From Siphonodentalium dalli (Eukaryota > Mollusca > Scaphopoda > Gadilida > Siphonodentaliidae): DNA of 64,000 nt. The stretch spans positions 56,132,025 through 56,196,024 of the forward strand of contig CP136068.1 in NCBI GenBank assembly GCA_032622095.1. Direction: 5' to 3'. This document shows positions 1 through 12,125 of this stretch, piece after piece (within the stretch, counting starts at the first letter, position 1; each line of letters starts with the position of its first letter). The translations under genes and the position numbers were made by a program. The notes under the pieces were generated by a model. The model ran no database searches, was not told where the DNA came from, and saw nothing but the letters and a program-made list of their open reading frames with translations.

Positions 1-1560
1 GGAAAATATTGATTGTTGGTGGAAATTTTTGTTCACACCCCCCCCCCCCCCCGCTACAGCAGGGAATTTCTACATGTAGTCGGATCCCTTATTAGACCGG
101 CCGCCAGATGAGGGTAGTATCACACGAAAGGGAAGAAATTTTGACGCTATCTCCAATTATCCTTGCCCCATGGGGGTTCCAAAACACTGAGGTATCCAGG
201 GCGGAGCAGGTGGAAAATATATTTTTTTGACCTTTTTAGCGTTTTTGACCCGCACATTTCAGTATAATCAGGAAAACCAATAAAACAAGACAAATGTCAA
301 ATAAAATATACTTGAATATCAGATATTTATTCTATCTGGGTTGCTTAACAATAACGATGTGCAATAAATGATATTCTCCAACAATTTTTGTGAAAAATTC
401 ACGAAAATGCCAAAAAAATGCATAAATTGCAGTGCTTTTTCCAAAAAGTTTTCCAGAAGATTTTTTATAATATTTTCATTTTTTGGTATACAGCTCTCAA
501 TGGTGCATCAATTTTTTTAGCATTATATACCTGATTCATTGATATCAACATCACAACCACTGACAAACCGAGATATTTTCAAAAACTTAACCCTCCCCCT
601 AAAACTTATTTTCTATCTGAAAATACCTGTCAAGTCAGAATAGCCCGTTTTGGTTCCGTTTTGTTAACCAATTCAGAGTCTTATCATATATCATGGAATT
701 AGAATGTATCTGAGGAGGTTTATGTTATGTGAGAGTCTATTTTGTATAAATATTAGATTTTTTGGGTGTAAATTAGTTAAAATTTTGATTATTTTTAAGT
801 GAATAATTCCCATGACTGTCAGTTTTATGGATACAGCTGCACAACATGCACCAAAATAAGCATAAATTCATCCCCATTACCAGACGTGAAATTCTATAAT
901 CATCTACCAGACCAGAATTAAGAATTAAAGTAAACCTTAACCCTACCCCAAGATATTAATGCTTTCAATTTTATGCTTTATGCTACTGAACTTGAAAGGT
1001 CATTCATACTAGTTGATATAATTCATACCATATATTGCATTACTAGTAGTACTGCCCACGGTTTATGCAATCTCATCTTCACTGTCAATTTCATCAAATG
1101 TGATGGTATCAGTCAATAGCATTCCTGTGCAACATCTTCAGGGAAGAATGGTTCAAACAGCTCAGGTTGCCTATCGGCCGTCCATCCACGACATGCTACA
1201 TCGGGAGTGGTTGAATTGGCAACGGCTGCAAGTCTCCATTATTTTGCTATCATGTTGGCTCGATTTGACTGTAGAATTAAAGATTCCTCACATATCAGAA
1301 ATATCAAGTACCTTCTGTTGATTCTCGAACTTCTTCTGGAACATTATCCACCTAGCTTGATTCATTTTTATCGAACGTTGATCATATAAGGCACATGCTA
1401 ACTCTTCGAGTGTAGTAATCATGTCACTATCCAAAACCCAATTCATTCCTGAATAAGCCATGACTTCCATATATTTTAATCGTATTTCCAGCAACTTCCA
1501 GAAGAGTTTCTTTTTCCTTTTTGGAAGTTAATCATTACCCGTGAAGGAATGGAACCCAAT
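1..1560. repeat. Left arm of a large inverted repeat
   Basis: This segment reappears in reverse complement at about 4790-6235. Shared landmarks are the block with CCCCATGGGGGTTCC (about 165-180; its mate is about 6145-6157), the AT-rich stretch with repeated aaaaaat motifs, and the degenerate coding block near 1060-1600. A poly-C tract lies at about 38-52. The arm may run past the left edge of the window. Arms of about 1.5 kb with a spacer of about 3.2 kb suggest either a fold-back element or two oppositely inserted copies of one transposon. The sequence does not say which. Confidence 0.85.
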
Positions 1561-1600
1561 AAGTGCATTCTTCGGTATATTCGACATCTCGATATCACCG
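1060..1600 (-). pseudogene. Decayed C-terminal part of a transposon-associated ORF, copy 1
   Basis: Reading the minus strand from about 1600 to 1060 gives frameshifted fragments in this order: a segment with IGFHSFTG, one with MEVMAYSGMNWVLDSD followed by CALY, then PPCKESLILHSNRAN, then GWTADRQPELFEPFFPEDV, and last an acidic tail DEIDSEDEIA before a stop. From memory this order (FTG...GKGKK, CALY, LPP...L..RA.Y, GW) matches an uncharacterised repetitive protein family common in cnidarians, molluscs and arthropods that often ends in a CXC cysteine domain. That link is inference. No cysteine domain is visible here. Stops and indels break the frame, so it is non-functional. The mate copy is at 4711-5400 on the plus strand. 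Confidence 0.55.
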
Positions 1601-1749
1601 ACTTGAATCACCTGCCCTTTGCATCAAATTTGATCAACTATTGTCAAGGGGTTTAACTTTTCCTCCATTGTGCATAAATGCCATCAAAATGGAGAACTCT
1701 CTGACATGACCTCTCTGTTGATTAATATGTCCTTGAGTTATTATGGAAA

Positions 1750-3180
1750 GCGATAGCGACCCAGGTTACACAAGTACAAACAACCCACTAACATACGGTC
1801 ACTCCATATATACACACAAACAACACACAATATGACAAGTTAGTCATTCACTCTATACACATACACCTGATCCATTATCATATAGTCACTCCCTGTATAC
1901 ACCACTTTAATGATCATAAGTCAATCCTTGTATACCTATTCATCTCACCGTTGGTCATACGGTCACTCCCTGTATACATATTCGCCACACCTATGGCCAA
2001 ATAGCTATTCAAGATATACATATACACCCCATCCATGACCATAGAGTCACTCCAGGTATACATATGCATCTCGTCAATGGCCATATAGCCACTCACTTTA
2101 TACACGTACCCCTCACCCATGACCATATACATGTATAGCCACACTTGTGTATACCCTTACACCCCACAAATGCCATACAACCATGAGTCACCATGCATGG
2201 AACACCAGGTGATGATCATTCATGATCATACAGTCAATCCTTGTATACCTATTCACCTCACCATTGGTCTTGCGTCACTTCCTGTATACATGTTCACCAA
2301 ACCCATGGCAAAATACCCACGCAATATATACATATACTCCCCAACCATGACGATAGAATCACCCCAGGTAAACATATGCACCTCACTAATAAATGGTAAT
2401 ATAGCCACTCACTTTATATACATATCTCTCCAAAACCATACAGTCACACTTGTGTATACCCATACACCCTACACATGACCATACAGCCATGCAGGCACAC
2501 CATGTATACTCCTACACCTGACCCATGACAATATGGTCACACCATGTATACACATTCACCACATTCATGATCATACCGTCACTCCCTGTAAACCTGTTCA
2601 CCTCATCATTGGCCATACAGTCACTCCCTGAAAACATATTCACCCACTTTTGGCCATACAGTCACTCACTGTATACCTTTTTGCCACATATTCATATAGC
2701 CACTCGTTATATACATATACAATATAAACATGACCATTCACCCCACCCACGATCATACAGACAACACATGTATACATATATACCCACCCGTGACAATACA
2801 GCCACAGTGGCTGCCACACACGTTACACCTGTACATCCCACCATGGCCATGACCATACAGTCACTCCATATATACACAAACACACATATGACCATGTAAC
2901 TACTCTCGTTATTTATATAAACCACAGCAATGCCCACACATCCACATTGGGTACACCTGTACTGGGTACACATAACCATATAACCACAGTTACTCCCTGT
3001 ATACCTATTCACCACACACATGACCATACACTCACTATTTGTATACCCATACATCTCACCATGGTCACCCCATTCAAGAACATATAGTTAAACATGTATA
3101 CCTATTCACATCATTCATGACCATACAATAACTGCCTTTATACATACTCACATCACCTATGACCATACGTTGACTCTCTG
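1750..3180. repeat. 42-bp minisatellite with about 305-bp higher-order structure
   Basis: The unit is about 41-44 bp, built around gtatacatattcaccaca and catgaccatacagtcactcc, and is strongly diverged from copy to copy. A larger period of about 305 bp is visible: the block beginning tcaatccttgtatacctatt near 1921 recurs near 2235, with the same order of variant units after it. The array sits in the spacer of the 1-6235 inverted repeat. Small open frames across it (for example 2119-2478) are translations of repeat units, not genes. Confidence 0.85.
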
Positions 3181-3410
3181 GTTGCCATCTTGACCTGCAC
3201 GCAGTATCAAGTTGATCAATTTTTATCCTAATAGGCCAGAATAGCCACAGATCATGATTCATTTCAGTTCCGTTTCAAAGTTCTGCCCATTTATTAAAAA
3301 CAAATGTAGCCAGTATCCCAAAGAGGTTATCGGCAAAATTCAATAAGGCAACTTTAAAATTAATTTGTTATGCCCCATAAGGAAATGGGACAACCAGAAT
3401 AGAACATTAA

Positions 3411-4367
3411 GGGGGAGACGCACGTTTTGCATAAATCACAGTAAATCCAGCCAGAAATGGCAAGTGATTTTCAACAAAGAATTTCTCTGGATCTATCTGG
3501 TGAAAAATCTTGAATTTTACATATGATAATTTTCATTATATATATAATCAGAGCAATTATAAAGAGACAATAACAATAATGGATTTTAATACATTTGAGA
3601 GGTTGGAAATATTTGTTTCGTTTCTGTCCCTTTAGGTACCGAGAACTGCCAGAAAAATTTATAATTTCAAACAACATGTCAACCATCAAATAGCTTATTG
3701 TCTTGACTCCATGAGAGGAGGCTTCATTTGTATCATAATGTTGAGTTAGCTTTTTAATTGCATATTATAGCATCATACCCCATGTATTATAATGAAGAAT
3801 AGAGCAGTCACAAATATGCCAGCCCAATGAAAACAAATGTTCAAATGTGGTGCTGTCCACTCAAGCAGGGAGCAATCAACAGAAATTAGGCCACAGTGTT
3901 AAGAGATATGGTGGTCAGATTTAAATTGGTTATGAACCCATGACCCAGAACTCAACTGAGCCCAATTTTGCATAGACCAACAAGCATGGCATGAAAATTC
4001 TCAATAATAAAAAAATATTTATGGTAGTTGTCTTTCTGAATGAAAATAATCATTTAATTTCATGAATCAAGAAAAATTAAGTCTCCTCTCATGATCTTCA
4101 GATATGATATCATGTATATATGAAATGCACTTTCGAAAAAAATCTGTTTTACAGTAGTTCTCGGTACCTGAACACAGTGAAATTTAAAAGATTTTTCATG
4201 CCATAAAAGTAAAGTAAATGAGATTATAATAACCAAATGTCCAATGGTTCTTATGTATGGTACCACAATAATCTCTTGTACAAAATTTCACAAAGATATT
4301 CCTGATAGATTTAGAGAAAATACATTTTGAAATACCAGGAAATTTTGGCAAAACGTGCGTCTGACCC
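3411..4367. mobile_element. TTAA-flanked TIR element, non-autonomous
   Basis: TTAA occurs at 3407-3410 and 4368-4371. Immediately inside are 20-bp terminal inverted repeats that match at 18 positions (left GGGGGAGACGCACGTTTTGC). A second inverted pair around ggtaccgagaactg lies inside, near 3637 and 4151. There is no coding capacity. TTAA target duplication is typical of piggyBac-type elements, but the TIR start is not enough to assign a family. Confidence 0.7.
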
Positions 4368-4371
4368 TTAA

Positions 4372-4710
4372 GTTGTCAGTTGATTAGCTAACATGTATAA
4401 TAACCAAGTGAGTCACAATTTGCTACATTTTCGGAACAGCAGAGAATAATATTTGTGATATATGTAAAAAATGGTTGCCATATTGGAAGCCATTTTGAGT
4501 AATTTGGTTTATAAACACATTAGTGTGACACATTTAAGGTAGATCAAAACAATAAACACCTTTCATACCAAAGATAGTTACATTTTACTTGATATTTCCC
4601 CCCGATATTTATGTCAAGTTTGTGAGAGAAACATCCAATATTTTTGGTAATGTCAGTGGTGACAAATTAAGTAAAAATTAACCAAGGTGCATTAGACATG
4701 TTAGTGTTCA
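4372..4710. other. No feature seen
   Basis: AT-rich sequence between the TTAA element and the right inverted-repeat arm. I see no gene, repeat or structured motif that I can support. Confidence 0.5.
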
Positions 4711-5400
4711 ATGTATAGAGGGCAGAATAGCCAATTTTATATATCAACAACAACATGTAAGCGATTGCGGGCCACTCCGGGGCAATATCTACCATTTTCC
4801 ATATTTTGGCAGCCAACTATACCGAAGAATGGAGTTATTGGGTTCCATTTCTTCACAGGTAATAATTATCTTTCATCGTTTTTCCGAAAAGGAAAAAAAC
4901 TCTTCTGGAAATTGCTGGAAAGATTATCAATATATATATATGGAAGTCATGGCTTATTTAGGCACGAATTGGGTTTTGGACAGTGACGCGCTTAATACAA
5001 TCGAGAAGTTAACATGTGCCTTATACATATATGGTCAACGTTAATTCGAGAAAAGTGAATTAAGCTAGGTGGGTAACGTTCCAGCAGAAGTTTGAAAATC
5101 AGCAGAAGGTAGTTGATCTTTCTGCACTTCCACCATGTAAGGAATCTTTAATTCTACACTCAAAACGAGCCCACATGATACCAAAATAGTGGAGACTTGC
5201 AACTGTTGCCAAATCAACCAATGCCGATGTAGCACTTCATGGATGGACGGCCGATTGGCAACCTGAGTTGTTTGAACCAATCTTCCCTGAAGATGTTGCA
5301 TAGAAATTCTATTGACTGATACCATCACATTTGATGAAATTGACAGTGACAGTGAAGATGAGATTGCATAAACCGTGGGCAGTACTACTAGTAATGCAAT
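4711..5400 (+). pseudogene. Decayed C-terminal part of a transposon-associated ORF, copy 2
   Basis: This is the plus-strand mate of the 1060-1600 relic. The visible order is IPKNGVIGFHFFTGNNYLS, FFRKGKKLFWKLLE, then after a frameshift MEVMAYLGTNWVLDSD and LTCALY, then PPCKESLILHSKRAH, then GWTADWQPELFEP. At least two frameshifts and a stop interrupt it. It retains the FTG..FFRKGKK block better than copy 1 does, so the two copies decayed independently. The 3' side continues into the non-coding arm shared with copy 1. The family resemblance is recalled, not searched. Confidence 0.55.
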
Positions 5401-6235
5401 ATATGGTATGAATTATATCAACTAGTATGAATGACCTTTCGAGTTGAGTAGCATATAGCATAAAATTGAAAGTATTAAGAACACTTGGGTAAGGTTAAGT
5501 TTAACTTTATTTCTTATTTCTGGTCTGGTACATGATTATAGAATTTCATGTCTGGTATTGGGGATGAATTTATGCTTATTGTGGTGCATGTTTTGCAGCT
5601 GTATCCATAAAACTGACAAAGTCATGGGAATTTTTGCAGATTTTTGCAGAAATCGGAACCAAATCGGGCTATTCTGACTTGACAGGTATTTTCAGATAGA
5701 AAATAAGTTTTAGGGGGAGGGTTAAGTTTTTAAAAATATCTCGGTTTGTTGGATATCAGTGGTTGTGATGATGATCTCAAAGAATCAGGTATATAATGCT
5801 GAAAAATTTTATGCACCATTGAGAGCTTTATACCAAAAAATGAAAATTTTATAGAAAATCTTCTGGAAAACTTTTTTGAAAAAGCACTGCAATTTATGCA
5901 TTATTTTGGCATTTTCGTGAATTTTTCACAAATATTGTTGGAGAATATCATTTATTGCACATAATTAATGTTAAGCAACCCAGATAGAATAAATATCTGA
6001 TATTCAAGTATATTTTATTTGACATTTGTCTTGTTTTATTGGTTTTCCTGATTATAATGAAATTTGCAGGCCAAAAACGCTAAAAAGGTCAAAAAAATAT
6101 ATATTCCACTCGATCCGCCCTGGATACTTCAGTGTTTTTGGAACCCCCATGGGATAATTGGAGATAGCGTCAAAATTTCTACCCTTTCGTGTGATACTAC
6201 CCTCATCTGGGGGCCGGTCTATATGTCGAAAAAAA
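4790..6235. repeat. Right arm of the large inverted repeat
   Basis: Reverse complement of roughly 1-1560. The outermost match is the block ending gggggccggtctatatgtcg near 6210-6228, which pairs with the sequence near 95-115. The open frame at 6064-6426 begins in this arm and is not conserved in the other arm, so I do not call it a gene. Confidence 0.85.
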
Positions 6236-7060
6236 TGGTCGCGCGTTTTCGGAATGTTAAAAGCGATATGAGAACAGTTTCTATATCACCAGTGTGTCTA
6301 TTTTCAGAATCTACCTGTTTCCAGCTTGATATTTTAGTGGAAACAGGTTTGTGTGAGGCTTTTGTTTGTGTACCCATCTATTTTGTCCCCGTCCACAATG
6401 GTAATAAAACATGCTATTACGCATAGCAAGTTCGGTAAGTGGCTTTCTTTGTTCTTGGAAATCGAAAAACATGGAGAGATCTTGCCACAAATTACTTAAT
6501 TACATATCTTAATGTGGAATTTTATCATAAAATCATCAGATGAATTGTATTTATGACTGCATTTTCAATTTTCTTTCCCAAATATTAAGGTATTGTATAT
6601 TCCTAAAATCAGCTACATCACATATAGACGAACAAGAACAATCTACAAGGATAGCTTGATCATATGCCACAAACAAAACTTCGATACATCGATTTTTGGT
6701 AAAGATATCGTAGAAAAGCTAACCCTATCCCCACCCTCGCTGATTTCACAAGTCAGATTCCTTTGGTCAAAAACAACGGTCGCGCAATTTCGGATTGTCT
6801 AAAACGACATGCGAACGGTTTATTTATCAATAGCGTGTCTACTTTCAGAATTTACCTGTGTCCAGTTGAAATTTTATTGGAAAAAAGTGTTTTTGGACTG
6901 TTTTAAGAATTTAAAGAGCGTTTGCTAATTATACAAATATTAATCCTCATAACTAACCTTCTGGTGGACTGTGCCAGTTAAAATTAACAAAAGTATCAAA
7001 TATGGCGGTCTACTTTCAGATTCTACTTGTTTCCAGTCTGACATTTTAGTGGAAACAAAT
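6236..7060. repeat. Diverged direct repeats
   Basis: A block starting gtcgcgcgttttcgga at about 6238 recurs at about 6779 (gtcgcgcaatttcgga), roughly 540 bp apart. Each copy is followed by a segment with ttcagaatctacctgttt and a short inverted repeat tttccag...ttttagtggaaac. A partial third copy occurs near 7005-7065. Divergence is substantial. Confidence 0.6.
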
Positions 7061-7896
7061 TGTGAGTTGAAATTATGCACAGATGTCAAGTATGACTCTG
7101 AAATGTATTTTTGAGAATGGTGTCGTCAGATAAGTCTCCGCGGGTACAGCACTACAGCTACGAACAAAACTAACGTTGGACCCTATAGGGAGTTTGACAA
7201 TTTGCTCAAATGTTCACAGTGGTGGAACTTAACGGTATCATATATGTCATATATGCATGGCTCTTACGTGTAATCTATGATAACTACATGTGATTTTACC
7301 AAATTAACTTGCAATATAGTCAGGCCACCATACACAGTAGTTGATAAAAGTGTGGTTCACATCAATCATATACATCACAATCACGTGCTTCAGTGATAAT
7401 GTCCACTATTCTACAAATGTAATGTTTATCAAGACTAAAGTTTCAGGATGTCGTTGTAAAATTGATTGATGGTGTTTTTTCATCAATTGACAAAATTAAT
7501 ATTTATTGCCAGGACGAAGTACCGCATAATGTGAGTCATATGTATATATTTACATACTAAGTGTTGTCATCACTAAATACAGCATTCTGATTGGTCGGCG
7601 CCCACGTGGCTAGTTGCAGTTATTTCTCGGTGAATGCGCATACGCCTCATAACACCAAGCTCATAACACCATCGATACGTCATTGGGTTTGGAAAGACGA
7701 ACGCGTAATGTTTTGGGCGCATTTGGACTCGCGCAGGATTGACTTAAAACATCATCGGGTTTCAATATGAAGAGAACATGTTCCTATTAACTTTTGCCAA
7801 GGGTGCTATTGGGTATTTTGGGCTGTTTTTGTCACGATACATTTTTCGATTTAAATACATTTACAAAAGTGGCCTTTTCGCTAAATGTATATAAAT
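7061..7896. other. No gene seen
   Basis: No supportable coding region or array. Around 7640-7680 a short duplication of cataacaccatcg-type sequence occurs. Confidence 0.4.
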
Positions 7897-8060
7897 ATAA
7901 GGATTAACTGTCATGTGGACTATTTTTATGGAGATGTAACCGTGAGGTAAGTGGTCATAACTTGTATGTAAAACCCTTCGGGTTTTACACAAGTTATATG
8001 TCCACTTACCTCACGGTTACATCTCCATAAAAAATAGTCCACATGACAGTTAATCCTTAT
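7897..8060. repeat. Near-perfect 164-bp hairpin with a UUCG tetraloop
   Basis: The two halves are reverse complements over nearly their whole length. The left end starts ataaggattaactgtc and the right end finishes gacagttaatccttat. The apex is aaaacccttcgggtttt at about 7971-7987, so a transcript would end in the very stable C(UUCG)G loop. There are only a few mismatches, chiefly near catataactt. It could be a small fold-back MITE, or an inverted duplication giving a miRNA-like precursor. Nothing here decides between them. Confidence 0.85.
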
Positions 8061-8095
8061 GTAAGTGTCAGTCAAAACTTTTAGGACATGGGAAT

Positions 8096-9085
8096 ATTTT
8101 TTTATTTCGTGACCACGAAATACTAATTCGTGGCCACGAAATAACTAATTGTAATATACGACCGTAAGCCCCATTGCTGTAATGGAAGCGGATAGAGGTG
8201 ATCTGGTTGTAGTTGTCCACCATCTTGGCATGAGTCACTGCGATTTGAGATAAAGGGTGTTGTAGGGTGGCCCGTAAAACAAATTAAGTAATCACCCCTT
8301 TCACCAGCCCGATCCAAAGTTGCCGCCGTCCTGTGGGTGGGTCACATAAGGCACCATACAGCACCAATAATACCATATCAAACGGTTAAGGGGCCGAGAA
8401 ATTGTATATGTGCCATATTTGAACCCATCTGGGGCGGCCATTTTGGATCGGGGATGGTGAAAGCGGGTGAATATTTAGTTTGGCTCAGGGGTAATGCTAC
8501 AACACACTGTATTTGACCTAAAATGGGGGGGGGGTTGCATGGTACCATATGTGGAGCCCACTGATCAGTTATCATTTTCGCTCGAATGGGCTGAAGGTGT
8601 GAAAAATTAGCTTGCTTTGCGAGCCACCGTACAACACCCTTTATTTGATCTATATCGGTCAAGTGACCGAGAAATAATGTGTACCCTATTTGACCCCTTC
8701 GGCGACCATTTTGGAACGGATATGGTTGAAAGGGGTGAATATTTATAAGTTTGTTTTGGGCCCACCCTACAAAACCCCTTATTTGACTTAAATCGGCCAA
8801 TATGCCGAGAGAAATGTCATTCCCATTCGATCCCCTGTGGTAAAAACTAATGAATAATCAGTTTGTCTTGGAGCCACCTGACCCGTGTTTCCCCGTTCTC
8901 TCTGGGCTAGTTTATATCGGACGTTCATATCCCCATGCATAGAGCCGGGTCCCATGCCATAAGGGGTTTATAGTAGCTTATATGCGATCGTACGCATTGT
9001 TTCTAAAACATCATCAAGTGTAACCATACCGTAAAGGTATCTGGATATATGCAAAGGTCAATCACTTATTTCGTGGCCACATAGT
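8096..9085. repeat. Repeat element bounded by TATTTCGTGGCCACGAAATA palindromes
   Basis: The palindrome atttcgtggccacgaaat, intact or nearly so, occurs twice at 8102-8145 and half of it recurs at 9067-9081. Between them are diverged repeats of roughly 130-170 bp, each with gccgagaaat, tttga(a/c)cc and ggtgaatattta. An open frame on the minus strand (8378-8800) only reads through these repeats. This is probably one non-autonomous element. Confidence 0.6.
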
Positions 9086-9750
9086 TGAGGGGACCCTTCC
9101 ATCTTCCTTCATAATGTATTATGACTCCATTTGTTTTGAACAAACCATCGACTTAGGCTTAATAAATCGTTCTCCCCCAATAATATATTTAGCTTTGAAC
9201 CGATCAACACTCTGGGCCGTGGTATTTCCCTGTAAATTAGATAGTGTCTATAATATAGTCGGATGGTATAGTCTGGTCGATAAAAGGTTTGACCTAGAAA
9301 AAATTTGGACTAAGTTGGTTTTTATTCCATTTTGAAGTGGAATATTTCCTCTACAACATATCCAAAATCCGCTTTGAGCAAACATTTTTACAGAGATTTT
9401 TAAAAATGCTAATTTTTCGACCTTGCGAAGTACGTTTTTCTACAATATCCCTCATCGGCGACACCAGAACGCATTAATCCTCCATCCGATATACCAGTTT
9501 GTGTAAAAGAGTATAGGGGGCGAATAGAGTGACAAGGACAGAAAACAATGCAATTGCGGCGATGAAATGGCTGTCAAAATGGCCGCAACTACAATCCATG
9601 CTACGATGAAAGCAACATATTGGATAACCCCATATAAGCGAAAATACACATTTGTAATTTACAAGAATGTTGTTATATATCATTAAAGGTACACATATAA
9701 TTAAAACAGATATATCTGAATGATTTATCGATCACTGCTACGCACGTTAA

Positions 9751-10409
9751 AGGGGTACTGTACCCCAATTTCAATAAATTCCCGGTGACAATAGCGATCT
9801 AATATCAATAGTATATTTTAAAATAACTAATTTGAGTCGACGATGTCTACTGAAAACGTTCCGGTTAACAGGCTATCACAAAAGTAAAATTGAATTATTT
9901 AATATAAATTAATTTATGGCTGGAGTCATAAAATGGAGTATTATGCCAGTACGAGTTACCGTTCTTGAAATCGTATCACTTGCGTGTCTTTTATCGACGG
10001 CCGTTCGCGAATATTATTGAGTTGCAAACAAAACATCAAACATGTTACCTGCAAAAGAAAGGCCGCTATAATTAACCGATTCGGAAAAAAAGAGAAAGAA
10101 ACAAGAGTCATAAAGCGTCAAGTATTTTTATAGGGAGTGAGATTGTTCGATGGAAGAGAGTGAAGACATCAATTGAACAATGCTGTGAACAATGAACTTC
10201 CGGTTCTTCCTGCGACCTGAGTATTCTCCGGTGAAGGTCAAAAACATGGCGCGTACTTTGAAATCGTAATATATTCGTTTCCAAGATCAATATTTTCTTC
10301 GGTAAATTAGGTTTATACGAAACTCATATAACACGAACACAATCTAACTTGAAAGTTATTTCAATGGAAGTAAATAAAAAAATTGTCTATCCCTGTGTAC
10401 AGTACCCCT
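9751..10409 (+). mobile_element. TTAA MITE, 'AGGGGTACTGTAC' family, copy 1
   Basis: TTAA at 9747-9750 and 10410-10413 flanks inverted ends AGGGGTACTGTAC / GTACAGTACCCCT. The first part (cccggtgacaatagcgatct, then tatggctggagtcataaaat) is shared with copies at 16125 and 40801. The middle and 3' part differ from them, so this is a distinct subfamily. A truncated copy of this subfamily sits inside a Helitron at 62168-62556. It has no coding capacity. Because the ends are partly palindromic, TTAA may belong to the element rather than the target. Confidence 0.85.
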
Positions 10410-10413
10410 TTAA

Positions 10414-11989
10414 CCCAATGATTTACGTTCGGGTTTTCTTATTATAATACATCCAACAGTCGGACCAAAAACAGTTATTTTGGGCATGCAACACACGAAG
10501 TAATATTTTGTCACACAGTGTGTGGTAGTTTCCTTTTGGAATGATGATTAATTATTGAATGTAAAGCAGAAAATGAAGAGCCCACCCTATCTGTGTAAAT
10601 ACTAGTTATATTTCCAGAATTTTCAACACTCTCCGTGACAATAAACCATACACGTATGTCGTAATGCTGATTATACTGTCAAGAAACACTTAACTCTTCA
10701 ACAGAATAGTACCATATCTCACTAAATCGAAGAGACTGTACGTCGTACATTTTATTTAGTACTAATCTTCATGGTGCTCCCAAACCGGTTTCTTAGTAGA
10801 CAATTATGTTCAAATTACTTCAATCGGCACTTTAATTACAACATGAATATGTACCCCGCAATACACACTATTAGTTATCAGTATCTTGTTGTTTGAATAT
10901 ATTACCATTGCCACCCACAGACTTGCGCTAAATATCAGGTCATCAGCGTTTACAGTTATTAGTTCTGCGTTTACCATTCACTCAATGTTGCTTTTTATGG
11001 TTTTGTGTGCAGCAGATATGTGTAACATTAGGGAGAATGGGTAAACGCGGCGATGCGGTTGCAGAAAAGGTCGTACGTTTCGCGTATATGTGGCCTTAGT
11101 GCATTTAAGTGCACATAATTTCCAGGTATAAAGACAGTCTCTGCCATAGAGTATGTAGGCAAATTGGGTTATGTTGAAAATTTATTGAAGATAGTCTATT
11201 GTAATCCTTTGTATTTTGATAAATTGCGTTCATGGTATACCACCATGTATTTGTGTGATAAAAATGAAATATTCGTGTTTAATCACTTGACCGGAGGCAA
11301 CTATGACTACTATTTTAAGACACGGACAATAGGATCTACACATTTTACCTAGTACCATATGAATAGCTCTCATACTGTTCTATAGTAGTGAATTTTGACA
11401 GACTGTGTGTTGTTGTAGATTCAAAAATAAATGATTATCGGTCACATTCGTGAGACTGTTTTCATTACATATATGTCTGCTTCTAGAAAAGGTCACACAA
11501 TGAGTACATCCCTATTATATCACATTTAACTGTTTTAATACACATATATTACACGATTCAAGATAAAAAGTACAGATAAAACTGCGTTATTCTTCTATTT
11601 CTTGGCGCCCAAAAAGTCCACATTCAATCGTTGTATGAGACCTGGCTTTCGGTTGCTCTCACGCGAGATACATTAGAGAGAATTCTTACATACTATTATC
11701 AATAGCTCCCCTTACACTCTGAAACCATTCTTCCTCGTATAATTCGACGGCCTGTTCGTTCTTGTATAACCAGCTATTGAATTTTCCGCAAATTGTAAAT
11801 TTCATTCGATTTTGTCCATTTTGGCGGCCATTTTGGACAGACATTCTACCGATATGGTTTACGACTAAGGATTGTTTGTGTGGATTTTATTTTATTACTA
11901 ATTTGGTATTTGTTGGCGCACCTACCATCGAAATTCAGGATTTTTCTATACCAACTGCCATCATGGACGCCATCTTGTATTACAGAAAA
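10414..11989. other. No gene seen
   Basis: Unique-looking AT-rich DNA. The only open frames are short and lack recognisable domains. It contains the inner part of the possible 9270-12125 element. Confidence 0.4.
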
Positions 11990-12125
11990 TGCTCAAAGCG
12001 GATTTTAGCGGATTTTGGATATGTTATAGAGGATATATTCCTCTTCAAAATGGAATATAAACCAACTTAGTCCAAATTTGTTCTAGGTTGACCCTAAAAT
12101 TTTAGTTTATCGACCAGACTAGTAT

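Larger units (their letters stand above)
9270..12125. mobile_element. Possible TIR element with MITE insertion
   Basis: The sequence at about 9270-9375 (gtctggtcgataaaa to ccgctttgagc) is matched in reverse complement at about 11990-12125. The inverted pair is therefore more than 100 bp long and about 2.6 kb apart. A MITE (9751-10409) lies inside. No transposase frame is visible. Both copies might instead be independent insertions of one repeat, so the outline is tentative. Confidence 0.4.

Noticed and set aside
6064-6426. 120-residue plus-strand open frame
   Set aside because: Most of it lies in the inverted-repeat arm, and the matching arm at 1-250 does not preserve the frame.
8378-8800. 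140-residue minus-strand open frame
   Set aside because: It spans diverged repeat units of a non-coding element, and the peptide repeats (FLG.LT, PFQ.) follow the DNA repeats.
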